From contig VEQB01000062.1 of assembly GCA_018883485.1 (NCBI GenBank), forward strand, positions 1-9,822: a DNA stretch of 9,822 bases, written 5' to 3'. Below the pieces are notes generated by a model. The model had not been told where the DNA came from and did no database searches. It saw only the letters and a list, made by a program, of their open reading frames with translations. The stretch is from Bacteroidota bacterium (GTDB lineage Bacteria; Bacteroidota; Bacteroidia; UKL13-3). Below are positions 1 to 5,321 of the stretch, piece after piece; positions within the stretch are counted from its first letter, which is position 1; each line of letters opens with the position of its first letter. A program made the translations under genes and the position numbers.

Positions 1-83
1 GGGTAATACCCAATACTGCCCACCCTTACGAGAAAGTGAAGTTGGAATTGTTGGTGCCTGTTTTGAAAGATTTTATTAAGTAA
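1..83 (+). CDS. C-terminal tail of an unidentified protein (partial, 5' end outside window)
   Basis: One frame is open from the window edge and stops at TAA 81-83, giving about 26 residues that end VLKDFIK. The segment includes PNTAHPYEKV followed by an amphipathic stretch rich in Leu, Val and Lys. A His-containing loop followed by a terminal helix is how many alpha/beta hydrolases end, but that is only a resemblance. The other two forward frames stop early or give unlikely composition. The gene lies 41 bp upstream of the thioredoxin-like ATG on the same strand, so cotranscription is possible. The product cannot be named from this fragment. Confidence 0.45.
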   Translation, partial: VIPNTAHPYEKVKLELLVPVLKDFIK

Positions 84-124
84 TTTTGGTCTAATTATTG
101 TTTGAAAAAGTTAAAACAAAAAAG

Positions 125-586
125 ATGAAAGCTATTTATACATTAACCTTAGGACTGGTTCTTTTTTTATTTACTTCATTTATAAAACCAACCGAAAGTG
201 AATTAAAGTGGTATGGGTGGAATGAGGGCTATCCTTTAGCGAAAAAAGAAGGTAAGCTCATATTGGTAGATGCTTACACAGATTGGTGTGGTTGGTGCAA
301 AAAGATGGACAGAGATACTTACGCCAATCCCGATGTGATTAAAAAATTGAACAAGCATTTTGTGGTGATTAAGTTTAATCCAGAATTGCGCGATTTAACC
401 TATGATATTGATGGACAAATTTTCTCGGCCCGCGATTTTTATGTGCAATTAAGTAGGGGAGAAAGCACTGGTTTTCCAACCACTTATTTTATTGATCCTA
501 AAAAGAAATCTTTATTTATTGATCCAGGTTACCGCGATGCTGCTGCGTTTATGCAAATTTTGGATAAAGTAATTGCAGATAAGTAG
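125..586 (+). CDS. Exported thioredoxin-fold protein (thioredoxin_7/DUF255-like)
   Basis: This 153-residue protein starts with a signal peptide or membrane anchor (Lys2, hydrophobic residues about 4-20) and should act in the periplasm or on the envelope. A single thioredoxin-like domain follows. The motif DWCGWCKKMDRDTY has the redox pair Cys55-Gly-Trp-Cys58, and GFPT at 117-120 supplies the usual cis-proline (Pro118). The segment after CxxC (NPDVIKKLNKHFVVIKFN) is typical of thioredoxin_7 proteins. It probably reduces or isomerises disulfides, or hands electrons to an envelope partner, but no partner is encoded next to it. The frame also opens at TTG 98, which would add nine Lys-rich residues. 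I chose ATG 125 because the signal peptide then begins cleanly. No Shine-Dalgarno or convincing promoter is visible. The stop is followed at once by a repeat array. Confidence 0.85.
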   Translation: MKAIYTLTLGLVLFLFTSFIKPTESELKWYGWNEGYPLAKKEGKLILVDAYTDWCGWCKKMDRDTYANPDVIKKLNKHFVVIKFNPELRDLTYDIDGQIFSARDFYVQLSRGESTGFPTTYFIDPKKKSLFIDPGYRDAAAFMQILDKVIADK

Positions 587-587
587 C

Positions 588-622
588 TGATGGTCCACAG
601 TTCATAGTCCATGGACCATAGT
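588..622 (+). repeat. Degenerate 7-bp tandem repeat array (left copy)
   Basis: Beginning one base after the thioredoxin-like stop, about five 7-bp units follow one another. Read as ATGGTCC, ACAGTTC, ATAGTCC, ATGGACC, ATAGTAA, they fit a loose consensus ATRGWCC. The unit is partly self-complementary (GGTCC/GGACC), so the array can also fold. An array of the same unit in opposite orientation lies at 817-858. TGGACCATAGT at 612-622 is the exact reverse complement of 840-850. Function is unknown. Confidence 0.6.
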
Positions 623-651
623 AAAAAGCTACTTTGAGCTATAGAGTAGCT
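623..651 (-). terminator. Possible weak second terminator hairpin downstream of ahcY
   Basis: AGCTACT at 627-633 pairs perfectly with AGTAGCT at 645-651 around an 11-nt loop. Read on the - strand, the stem is followed by a short T run (complement of the A run at 623-627). It lies about 200 bp beyond the ahcY stop, so it could be a backup terminator. On the + strand no T run follows, so it does not look like a terminator for the thioredoxin-like gene. The stem is only 7 bp, hence the low confidence. Confidence 0.3.
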
Positions 652-660
652 ACATGTTAA

Positions 661-710
661 TTCCCCCCTGTACCATGTCCGCCCTCTGGCGGAAGGGGGC
701 AAGGGGGGAA
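661..710. repeat. REP-like G/C-rich nested palindrome
   Basis: The outer arms TTCCCCCC (661-668) and GGGGGGAA (703-710) are perfectly complementary. Inside them TCCGCC (678-683) pairs with GGCGGA (688-693) around the loop CTCT. A second G tract, AGGGGG at 694-699, could compete for the C tract, so two alternative folds exist. It is far richer in G/C than its surroundings and sits midway between the two inverted heptad arrays. It looks like an interspersed palindromic element, but only one copy is seen here, so the dispersed nature is inferred. Confidence 0.55.
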
Positions 711-780
711 GATAAGCGGTATCAAAAACGTCCTCAGCTCAATAGGTTAAGCTTATTTTATAATTTAAACTTTGCTACAT

Positions 781-815
781 AAAAAAGCGCTGCTCCAAAT
801 CTCTTGAAGCAGCGC
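781..815 (-). terminator. Rho-independent terminator of ahcY
   Basis: GCGCTGCT (787-794) pairs with AGCAGCGC (808-815), an 8-bp G/C-rich stem that can extend through CAA/TTG inside the loop. On the - strand the stem is followed by six T (complement of 781-786). It begins about 40 nt past the ahcY stop, which suits a terminator for that gene. Confidence 0.85.
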
Positions 816-816
816 C

Positions 817-858
817 TAACTATCGTCCATGGTCTATCGACTATGGTCCATCGACTAG
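817..858 (-). repeat. Degenerate 7-bp tandem repeat array (right copy, inverted)
   Basis: Six 7-bp units run in phase on the + strand: TAACTAT, CGTCCAT, GGTCTAT, CGACTAT, GGTCCAT, CGACTAG. On the - strand they read as ATGGACC/ATAGTCG-type units, the same motif as the left array in opposite orientation. Two 14-bp blocks (829-842 and 843-856) differ at one base. The last unit contains the ahcY stop codon (TAG, complement of 855-857), so the array overlaps the end of the gene. Confidence 0.6.
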
Positions 859-2168
859 TAACGGTACAATTCCGCTTTAAACGGACCTTCTACATTTACT
901 CCGATGTAATCTGCTTGCTCTTTATCTAACACAGTAAGGTTTGCGCCAATATGTGCTAAATGTAAGAAAGCTACTTTTTCATCTAAATGCTTAGGTAATA
1001 CGTAAACTTTATTTTCGTATTTATCGTGGTGGTTCCATAACTCTATTTGAGCCAAAGTTTGGTTAGAGAATGAATTACTCATTACAAAACTTGGATGACC
1101 CATAGCACAACCTAAGTTTACCAATCTACCTTCAGCCAAGATAATGATTTCATTACCATTGATATTGTAGATGTCTACTTGAGGCTTTAGTGTATATTTT
1201 GTTGAACCGTAGTTTTTGTTTAACCAAGCCATGTCAATTTCATTGTCGAAGTGGCCAATGTTACAAACGATAGCCTTATCTTTCATATTCATGAAATGAC
1301 GATCAGTAATAATTTTTAAATTACCTGTTGCGGTAACAAAAATATTAGCACGGCTGCAAGCTTGTTCCATAGTAACTACTTCAAAACCGTCCATAGCTGC
1401 TTGTAAAGCACAGATTGGGTCAATTTCTGTAATTAAAACACGCGCACCAGCACCTCTTAAAGACTCAGCAGATCCTTTACCTACATCACCGTAACCAGCA
1501 ACAACAGCTACTTTTCCAGCCATCATTATATCGGTAGCTCTGCGAATAGCATCTACTAATGATTCTTTACAACCGTATTTGTTATCAAATTTAGATTTGG
1601 TAACAGAATCGTTAACGTTAATAGCTGGCATAACTAGCGTACCTTTTTTCATACGCTCGTATAAGCGGTGAACCCCAGTAGTGGTTTCTTCAGATAAACC
1701 TTTGATATCTTTGGTTAATTCTGGGTAACGGTCGAAAACCATATTGGTTAAATCGCCGCCATCATCTAAAATCATATTTAAAGGTTGGCCACCTTCAAAA
1801 GCGAATAATGTTTGTTCAATACACCAGTCAAATTCTTCTTCGTTCTGACCTTTCCATGCGTAAACAGGAGTACCTGCAGCAGCAATAGCAGCAGCAGCAT
1901 GGTCTTGAGTAGAGAAAATGTTACAAGAGCTCCAGGTAACTTCGGCACCTAATTCCTTTAAGGTTTCAATAAGCACTGCAGTTTGGATGGTCATGTGAAG
2001 ACAACCAGCGATGCGGGCGCCTTTAAGAGGTTGCTGTGGGCCATATTCTTTGCGAATAGACATTAAGCCCGGCATTTCTGCTTCAGCCAATTTGATTTCT
2101 TTTCTTCCCCACTCAGAGAGGGAAATGTCCTTAACTTTGTAAGGAAGAGCGGTTTTTGCGTCTGACAT
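855..2168 (-). CDS. ahcY: Adenosylhomocysteinase (S-adenosyl-L-homocysteine hydrolase)
   Basis: This cytosolic NAD-dependent enzyme splits S-adenosylhomocysteine, the by-product of methyl transfer, into adenosine and homocysteine, completing the activated-methyl cycle. The 437-residue length is normal and the protein looks intact. Visible landmarks are SCNIFSTQDHAAAAI (81-95) and DDGGD (135-139) in the substrate domain, and ETTTGVHRLYE (161-171). NDSVTKSKFDN (186-196) carries the conserved active-site Lys191 and Asp195. GYGDVGKGS (225-233) is the NAD-binding glycine loop, HPSFVMSNSF (358-367) follows, and the C-terminal Lys431...Tyr435-Arg-Tyr tail is typical of the family. The ATG at 2166-2168 gives the expected N-terminus. 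The gene is monocistronic here, with its own promoter and terminator. It is a core gene showing no sign of transfer. Confidence 0.98.
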   Translation of the reverse strand: MSDAKTALPYKVKDISLSEWGRKEIKLAEAEMPGLMSIRKEYGPQQPLKGARIAGCLHMTIQTAVLIETLKELGAEVTWSSCNIFSTQDHAAAAIAAAGTPVYAWKGQNEEEFDWCIEQTLFAFEGGQPLNMILDDGGDLTNMVFDRYPELTKDIKGLSEETTTGVHRLYERMKKGTLVMPAINVNDSVTKSKFDNKYGCKESLVDAIRRATDIMMAGKVAVVAGYGDVGKGSAESLRGAGARVLITEIDPICALQAAMDGFEVVTMEQACSRANIFVTATGNLKIITDRHFMNMKDKAIVCNIGHFDNEIDMAWLNKNYGSTKYTLKPQVDIYNINGNEIIILAEGRLVNLGCAMGHPSFVMSNSFSNQTLAQIELWNHHDKYENKVYVLPKHLDEKVAFLHLAHIGANLTVLDKEQADYIGVNVEGPFKAELYRY

Positions 2169-2196
2169 ATAATATGTTTTATTTCGTTATGAGCGG

Positions 2197-2204
2197 CAAA
2201 AGTA
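2197..2204 (-). promoter_or_regulatory. Putative ahcY -7 promoter element
   Basis: On the - strand this reads TACTTTTG, an exact match to the Bacteroidota TAnnTTTG element, 28 nt before the ahcY start codon. Transcription would begin near 2190 and leave a leader of roughly 20-25 nt, too short for a riboswitch. No clear TTG -33 element stands at the right distance, so the call rests on the -7 box alone. Confidence 0.45.
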
Positions 2205-2394
2205 AGTCAAAAATTAGTATTCTAATTGCCTCGCGGTCATATTTTAAGAAAAAAATTTACGGGGTTTTAAAGATTTAAGCGAAAACCTCAACCTTCAAGG
2301 AACCATGTTATTTTTACTAAAGATTCATTTTATGTTTTCGGCACCCCTAATTCTAGACAAAAAGAGGTTTAATTGACATTAAGTTTCAAATCGC

Positions 2395-2425
2395 TTGTTT
2401 CCTTATTGGGAAATATTTATCTTTG
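2395..2425 (+). promoter_or_regulatory. Promoter of the toxin-antitoxin operon
   Basis: TTG at 2395-2397 is followed after 20 nt by TATCTTTG at 2418-2425. This is an exact -7 match with the -33 to -7 spacing expected of the Bacteroidota primary sigma factor. The start site would fall around 2431-2433, only a few bases before the toxin ATG at 2439, so the message would be almost leaderless. Confidence 0.6.
2398..2413. promoter_or_regulatory. Candidate operator for autoregulation of the toxin-antitoxin operon
   Basis: TTTCC (2398-2402) and GGAAA (2409-2413) form an inverted repeat with a 6-bp centre, lying between the -33 and -7 elements. HigA-type antitoxins bind such palindromes in their own promoter, so bound protein here would block polymerase. 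The half-sites are only 5 bp and could be chance; assignment is by position and symmetry. Confidence 0.35.
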
Positions 2426-2438
2426 ATAAAAAATGTGA

Positions 2439-2786
2439 ATGAAGCCGTCATTTGAGATAAATTTGTTACCAGAAGCTGCGGATTTTTTAGATAATCTGGA
2501 TTCAAGGACTAAGGAAAAGATATATTATAATATGAAAAAATCGCAATTCATAAATGATAATGACATTTTCAAAAAACTCAATGACTTTATTTGGGAATTT
2601 AGAACACTTTATAACAATAAAGCTTATAGGCTTTTTGCCTTTTGGGAGAAAATTGAAGGTAAAGAAACGCTGGTAGTAGCGACTCACGGAATATTAAAAA
2701 AGACTCAAAAGACACCTCCAAAGGAAATCAGAAAGGCCGAAGAGATTAGAAAGCAATATTTAGATCATAAAAGTAAAAAAAAATAG
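2439..2786 (+). CDS. higB: HigB-type toxin, RelE/ParE superfamily (Gp49-like)
   Basis: This 115-residue basic protein fits the phage Gp49-like/HigB branch of the RelE superfamily. These are mRNA interferases that cleave transcripts on the ribosome when the antitoxin is lost. The pattern is an N-terminal helical part (PEAADFLDNLDSRTKEKI, 11-28), then IWEFRTLY (51-58), then YRLFAFW (63-69). Next comes HGILKKTQKTPPKEIRKA (83-100), the family's hallmark segment, and a Lys-rich tail. Toxin-before-antitoxin order is characteristic of higBA. The antitoxin start lies 2 bp past this stop. The last three sense codons are AAA AAA AAA inside an A9 run (2775-2783), whose -1 frame opens straight into the antitoxin. 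Family membership is secure; cleavage specificity and activity are not readable. Confidence 0.85.
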   Translation: MKPSFEINLLPEAADFLDNLDSRTKEKIYYNMKKSQFINDNDIFKKLNDFIWEFRTLYNNKAYRLFAFWEKIEGKETLVVATHGILKKTQKTPPKEIRKAEEIRKQYLDHKSKKK

Positions 2787-2788
2787 TT

Positions 2789-3091
2789 ATGGTAGATAAA
2801 TTTAAAACAGTTTCACTAGACGCAATGATTGATAAACATCTTGGTAAGCGTGGAACCAAGAAACGTGATGCTTTTGAAAATGAGCTGCGGATTGACTTGT
2901 TAGGGCAAGCTATAAAACAAGCACGTGAAGAACGTCAATTGACTCAACAACAATTAGGTGAGCTCGTTGGGGTTCAGAAAGCACAGATTTCAAAAATAGA
3001 AAATAGTGTAAAAAATGCTCGCCTTGAGACCATCCTAAAAGTGTTTGAAGCATTAGGCGCAAAAGTGAATTTTAATGTTGAGCTTGTTTAA
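2789..3091 (+). CDS. higA: HigA-type antitoxin, XRE-family HTH protein
   Basis: This 100-residue protein has a Cro/C1-type helix-turn-helix: LGQAIKQAREERQLTQQQLGELVGVQKAQISKIENS spans about 38-73, with helices two and three around 52-72 (LTQQQLGELVG, KAQISKIE). Residues 1-35 are charged and probably form the toxin-contacting or flexible part. The end (LETILKVFEALGAKVNFNVEL) is the usual closing helix plus strand of HigA-like antitoxins. It should bind and neutralise the upstream toxin and repress the shared promoter, where a palindrome sits between the -33 and -7 boxes. The ATG lies 2 bp after the toxin stop, so translation is probably coupled. Confidence 0.88.
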   Translation: MVDKFKTVSLDAMIDKHLGKRGTKKRDAFENELRIDLLGQAIKQAREERQLTQQQLGELVGVQKAQISKIENSVKNARLETILKVFEALGAKVNFNVELV

Positions 3092-3196
3092 GAGATAACT
3101 TTACCCTGAAGATTTTAAGTGGTAATAGGTGAAATAGGCCTACGATATCCAGAAAAAATTGAACCTACGCGTGAAAAGAAAGTTAATACTAATTAG

Positions 3197-3231
3197 AAAA
3201 AAATGCCATATTTATAAAAGCATTTTTTTTT
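3197..3231 (+). terminator. Likely terminator of the toxin-antitoxin operon
   Basis: AAAAAAATGC (3197-3206) pairs with GCATTTTTTT (3220-3229) across a 13-nt loop, and the 3' arm runs into a stretch of nine T. The stem is mostly A-T with three stronger TGC/GCA pairs, so efficiency may be modest. It covers the old ATG of the nuclease remnant that follows, so part of the symmetry could be coincidental. Confidence 0.45.
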
Positions 3232-3466
3232 ATTTCTGCTTTTCATTTTTGGGCCTACGGTTTCATGGGGGCAGGTGAAAACCATAGCTGGAAAACTTAT
3301 AGCTGTTTCGGATGGAGATACTTTTACCCTACTTACAGCAGACAATGTGCAATATAAAATTAGATTAAATGGGATTGATTGTCCAGAAAAGGGATTAAAC
3401 AAGTATCCTATTACGAGGCGCAAAGAATGGGGAAAAGGGAATGCGGGTATTGTTATTGAAAATTAA
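3203..3466 (+). pseudogene. Remnant of a secreted staphylococcal-nuclease-like (SNase/TNase) gene
   Basis: From ATG 3203 the frame reads MPYL, meets TAA at 3215-3217, and then continues as a signal-peptide-like segment (KHFFLFLLFIFGPTVSWGQ). An SNase N-terminal half follows. VSDGDTF carries the metal-binding Asp (Asp21 of staphylococcal nuclease), and IRLNGIDCPE carries the equivalents of Arg35, Asp40 and Glu43. After CPEKG the family pattern is lost, and the frame stops at 3464-3466 after about 23 unrelated residues. The region holding catalytic Arg87 is absent. In another frame, positions 3403-3438 read VSYYEAQRMGKR, which resembles the C-terminal helix of SNase proteins. A large internal deletion with frame change would explain this. 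A GTG at 3275 could still start a 63-residue peptide with no signal sequence. I treat the gene as dead. Confidence 0.7.
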
Positions 3467-3526
3467 TCATGCATTTAAAACAAAATTCCCCCAAATTTGT
3501 CCCTTTAAATATATAAAAAATAAATT

Positions 3527-3946
3527 ATGGCATATCCAGAAATGTTAGTGGCGCCTATGCGTCAACAATTAGAATCAGTAGGTTTTACCTCATTGATGAA
3601 TACCAACGAAGTTGAAACTGCTTTGAGTAAAAAAGAAGGTACACAATTATTGGTATTTAATAGTGTTTGCGGTTGTGCGGCAGGTACTGCCCGCCCGGGT
3701 GTGTTGGCTTCTTTAGCAGGTGAGGGTAAAAAACCTGCCGAGTTATTAACGGTTTTTGCGGGTCAGGAAGCCGAAGCAGTAGCTAAAGCCCGAGAGTTTA
3801 CCTTGCCTTACCCGCCTTCTTCTCCTTCTATTGCCTTGTTTAAAGATGGTAACTTGGTACATTTTATTGAGCGACACAATATTGAAGGCAGAAGTGCAGA
3901 GATGATTGCCGGAAGCTTGAAAGCAGCTTACGAGGAGTTCTGTTAG
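3527..3946 (+). CDS. BrxA/BrxB-family bacilliredoxin (YphP/YqiW-like)
   Basis: This 139-residue cytosolic protein has a thioredoxin-like fold. The family signature FNSVCGCAAGTARP (44-57) contains the unusual CxC pair Cys48-Gly-Cys50 in place of CxxC. The start MAYPEMLVAPMRQQL and the segment PPSSPSIALFKDGNLVHFIERHNIEGR (96-122) are also typical. Characterised Bacillus members remove bacillithiol from S-bacillithiolated proteins after oxidative stress. Whether this organism makes bacillithiol cannot be judged here. The final residue is a Cys, possibly a third redox residue. The ATG follows an A/T-rich leader with no Shine-Dalgarno. The stop codon overlaps the stop of the convergent cytochrome/monooxygenase unit by 4 bp, with no terminator in between. 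BrxA and BrxB cannot be separated from sequence alone. Confidence 0.92.
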   Translation: MAYPEMLVAPMRQQLESVGFTSLMNTNEVETALSKKEGTQLLVFNSVCGCAAGTARPGVLASLAGEGKKPAELLTVFAGQEAEAVAKAREFTLPYPPSSPSIALFKDGNLVHFIERHNIEGRSAEMIAGSLKAAYEEFC

Positions 3947-4755
3947 TCTTCTTCCAAAGAAATTTTCTCATCGCCTTTTTGGTAAGGCACATAAGTTAGA
4001 ATGAGTTGAAACATTTCATCCGTTGTCTTCATGCTGCCGTTTTTTTCTGAAATTATACGGGGAGGATTAAAGGGGTTATTGGGATTATTGGCCGTGTTGT
4101 CATAATCGCCTATTACATAAATGATACTTCCTCTTGGCACATACAACATCTTGGGTGGCATATAAAAATACTGCCATCTAAAATCCCAATTGGGAATAGA
4201 AATTAAGCGTATGGTATCACCACTGGGTTTAATGGCATAAGCCAAATAGCTTTTGCCTATTAAGTGCATGTGTGGCACAATGCTAAGTATAGAAATATCT
4301 TGCGGTACGGTAAATTGTATGCGAAAGGTTTTCTTAACATTGGCAGGTACTATGAGCGTTGGTTCAACCGGACTTAAACCCAATGTGCCTAATTGAAATT
4401 CAGATACCGGGCGGGTTGGTGGCTTAGTATCAAAATAGAGTTTGAAATATGATGAGTCGAGCACGTCTAAAGCACTGGGTCCAAAATGAATATCATTTAA
4501 ATACAAAGCAGCTTTTTTATGAATGCGATGGCCACCAATGCCATGTGGGTAAAAACTAAACTGCGAGCCAGGCAAATAGTTGCAAACACTGGGTGTCATG
4601 GTTGGATAAGAGCCATCGTTATTGGTTAATTTTAAATCTTGGTGGATGCGCAGGCTTTCGCTTTGGTCTTGTCTAATCCAATACGGTGCTTCATGCAAAT
4701 TTGCTTTAGCCCCATTTTCATAATTTACCAAATGCGCATTCATGTGATGTACCAA
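3943..4755 (-). CDS. Copper type II (PHM-like) monooxygenase domain, 3' part of a frameshifted cytochrome-monooxygenase gene
   Basis: The frame encodes 270 residues from TTG 4755, but it most likely continues the cytochrome c gene upstream after a one-base frameshift. It matches the two-domain fold of peptidylglycine alpha-hydroxylating and dopamine beta-monooxygenases. All six copper ligands have plausible counterparts. For the CuH site these are His3-His4 in LVHHMN and His90 in LNDIHFG. For the CuM site they are His162 and His164 in VPHMHLIGKS and Met248 in TDEMFQLILTY. Starting at the nearest ATG (4743) would lose His3 and His4, an argument against an independent gene. Such enzymes hydroxylate C-H bonds using O2 and two single-copper sites; the substrate is unknown. 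The C-terminus is acidic (ISLEED). The stop overlaps the bacilliredoxin stop tail to tail. Confidence 0.8.
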   Translation of the reverse strand: MVHHMNAHLVNYENGAKANLHEAPYWIRQDQSESLRIHQDLKLTNNDGSYPTMTPSVCNYLPGSQFSFYPHGIGGHRIHKKAALYLNDIHFGPSALDVLDSSYFKLYFDTKPPTRPVSEFQLGTLGLSPVEPTLIVPANVKKTFRIQFTVPQDISILSIVPHMHLIGKSYLAYAIKPSGDTIRLISIPNWDFRWQYFYMPPKMLYVPRGSIIYVIGDYDNTANNPNNPFNPPRIISEKNGSMKTTDEMFQLILTYVPYQKGDEKISLEED

Positions 4756-4787
4756 TTTCTTTTGATGGGGTACAAATTCAACGGCCT

Positions 4788-4796
4788 TTAAAAAGT
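4788..4796 (-). other. Frameshift site joining cytochrome c and PHM-like frames
   Basis: On the - strand the sequence reads ACT TTT TAA in the cytochrome frame. Adding one T to the T5 run (A5 at 4790-4794 on the + strand), or slipping back one base, gives ACT TTT TTA AAG GCC GTT. Translation then continues as FLKAVEFVPHQKKLVHHMN, straight into the copper-domain frame. This could be a sequencing or assembly error, a recent inactivating deletion, or -1 slippage of tRNA-Phe on the T run at a UAA codon. The sequence alone cannot decide. Confidence 0.75.
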
Positions 4797-5321
4797 ATCT
4801 GCACCCAATTCTATGGGGAATTTAACCACATAAAAACGATCCGTATTGTCACCCCCAATTGGGAATGGTTTTGGGATGCGTATAATTTTTGGTTCACCCA
4901 GAAATTCTTTTTTTGCAGGTGGAGTATAAGGTTCAAGAGCCGAAGTATCTCCAGGCAAAGTGCCTTCTTTTACCCAACGTTGTATCAGGGCAATTTCGGC
5001 ATCACTTAAATAAGTTTCATTGGCAAAATGTGCATAGTTAGGATCGGCAGGCCAAGGTGGCATTATTCTATTTTCTGTTACATACGCAACCAATTTGCCT
5101 TTGGAAGCAATGTCTTCATAGTTGTATAAGTTAAAGGGAGCACCTCCAGTTTCGTTATGACATTTACTACAATTTTTTCTGATGATAGGAGCAATGTGTT
5201 CGGCAAATAATACAGGCTCATTTTCTTTGGGTAGTTTACCTTGTTGGTTGCAGGCCATCACAAAAAAGAATGATAAGCAAGCCAAGCCTAAACCAATATA
5301 TATTCTTAATTGATAAAACAT
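4788..5321 (-). CDS. c-type cytochrome lipoprotein, 5' part of a frameshifted cytochrome-monooxygenase gene
   Basis: The 177-residue frame starts with a hydrophobic signal (about 7-23) ending in a lipobox-like VMAC, so Cys24 would be lipidated and the protein anchored in the envelope. One haem-binding motif, CSKCH (51-55), follows in the context FAEHIAPIIRKNCSKCHNETGGAPFNLYNYED. MPPWPADPNY (87-96) probably supplies axial Met87. This arrangement is typical of the cytochrome domain preceding PHM-like copper domains in bacterial envelope proteins. From about 140 on, the linker (GEPKIIRIPKPFPI...DRFYVVKFPIELGADTF) is the start of the monooxygenase domain, cut off by TAA at 4788-4790. The start overlaps the end of the redoxin gene by 16 bp in a different frame, implying coupled translation. 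Its role would be passing electrons to the copper centres, which is inference. Confidence 0.85.
   Translation of the reverse strand: MFYQLRIYIGLGLACLSFFFVMACNQQGKLPKENEPVLFAEHIAPIIRKNCSKCHNETGGAPFNLYNYEDIASKGKLVAYVTENRIMPPWPADPNYAHFANETYLSDAEIALIQRWVKEGTLPGDTSALEPYTPPAKKEFLGEPKIIRIPKPFPIGGDNTDRFYVVKFPIELGADTF

Noticed and set aside
98..124. Upstream TTG start for the thioredoxin-like protein
   Set aside because: It adds a Lys-rich stretch in front of a clean signal peptide, while ATG 125 gives a typical export signal.
2169..2196. Possible SAH or SAM riboswitch upstream of ahcY
   Set aside because: The predicted leader is only about 20-25 nt and contains no structured element.
2502..2687. 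Open frame on the - strand inside the toxin gene
   Set aside because: It lies wholly within higB on the opposite strand, and its Phe/Ile-rich composition is what the complement of an AT-rich gene gives; no family resemblance.
3119..3195. Short GTG-started frame of about 24 codons after the antitoxin (contains GLRYPEKIEPTREKK)
   Set aside because: The residues look vaguely protein-like, but it is too short and has no promoter, ribosome-binding site or recognisable family.
3429..3492. GGGGAA ... TTCCCC inverted repeat before the bacilliredoxin gene, resembling the arms of the 661-710 palindrome
   Set aside because: The arms are 6 bp, 51 bp apart, and one lies inside the nuclease remnant; likely chance.
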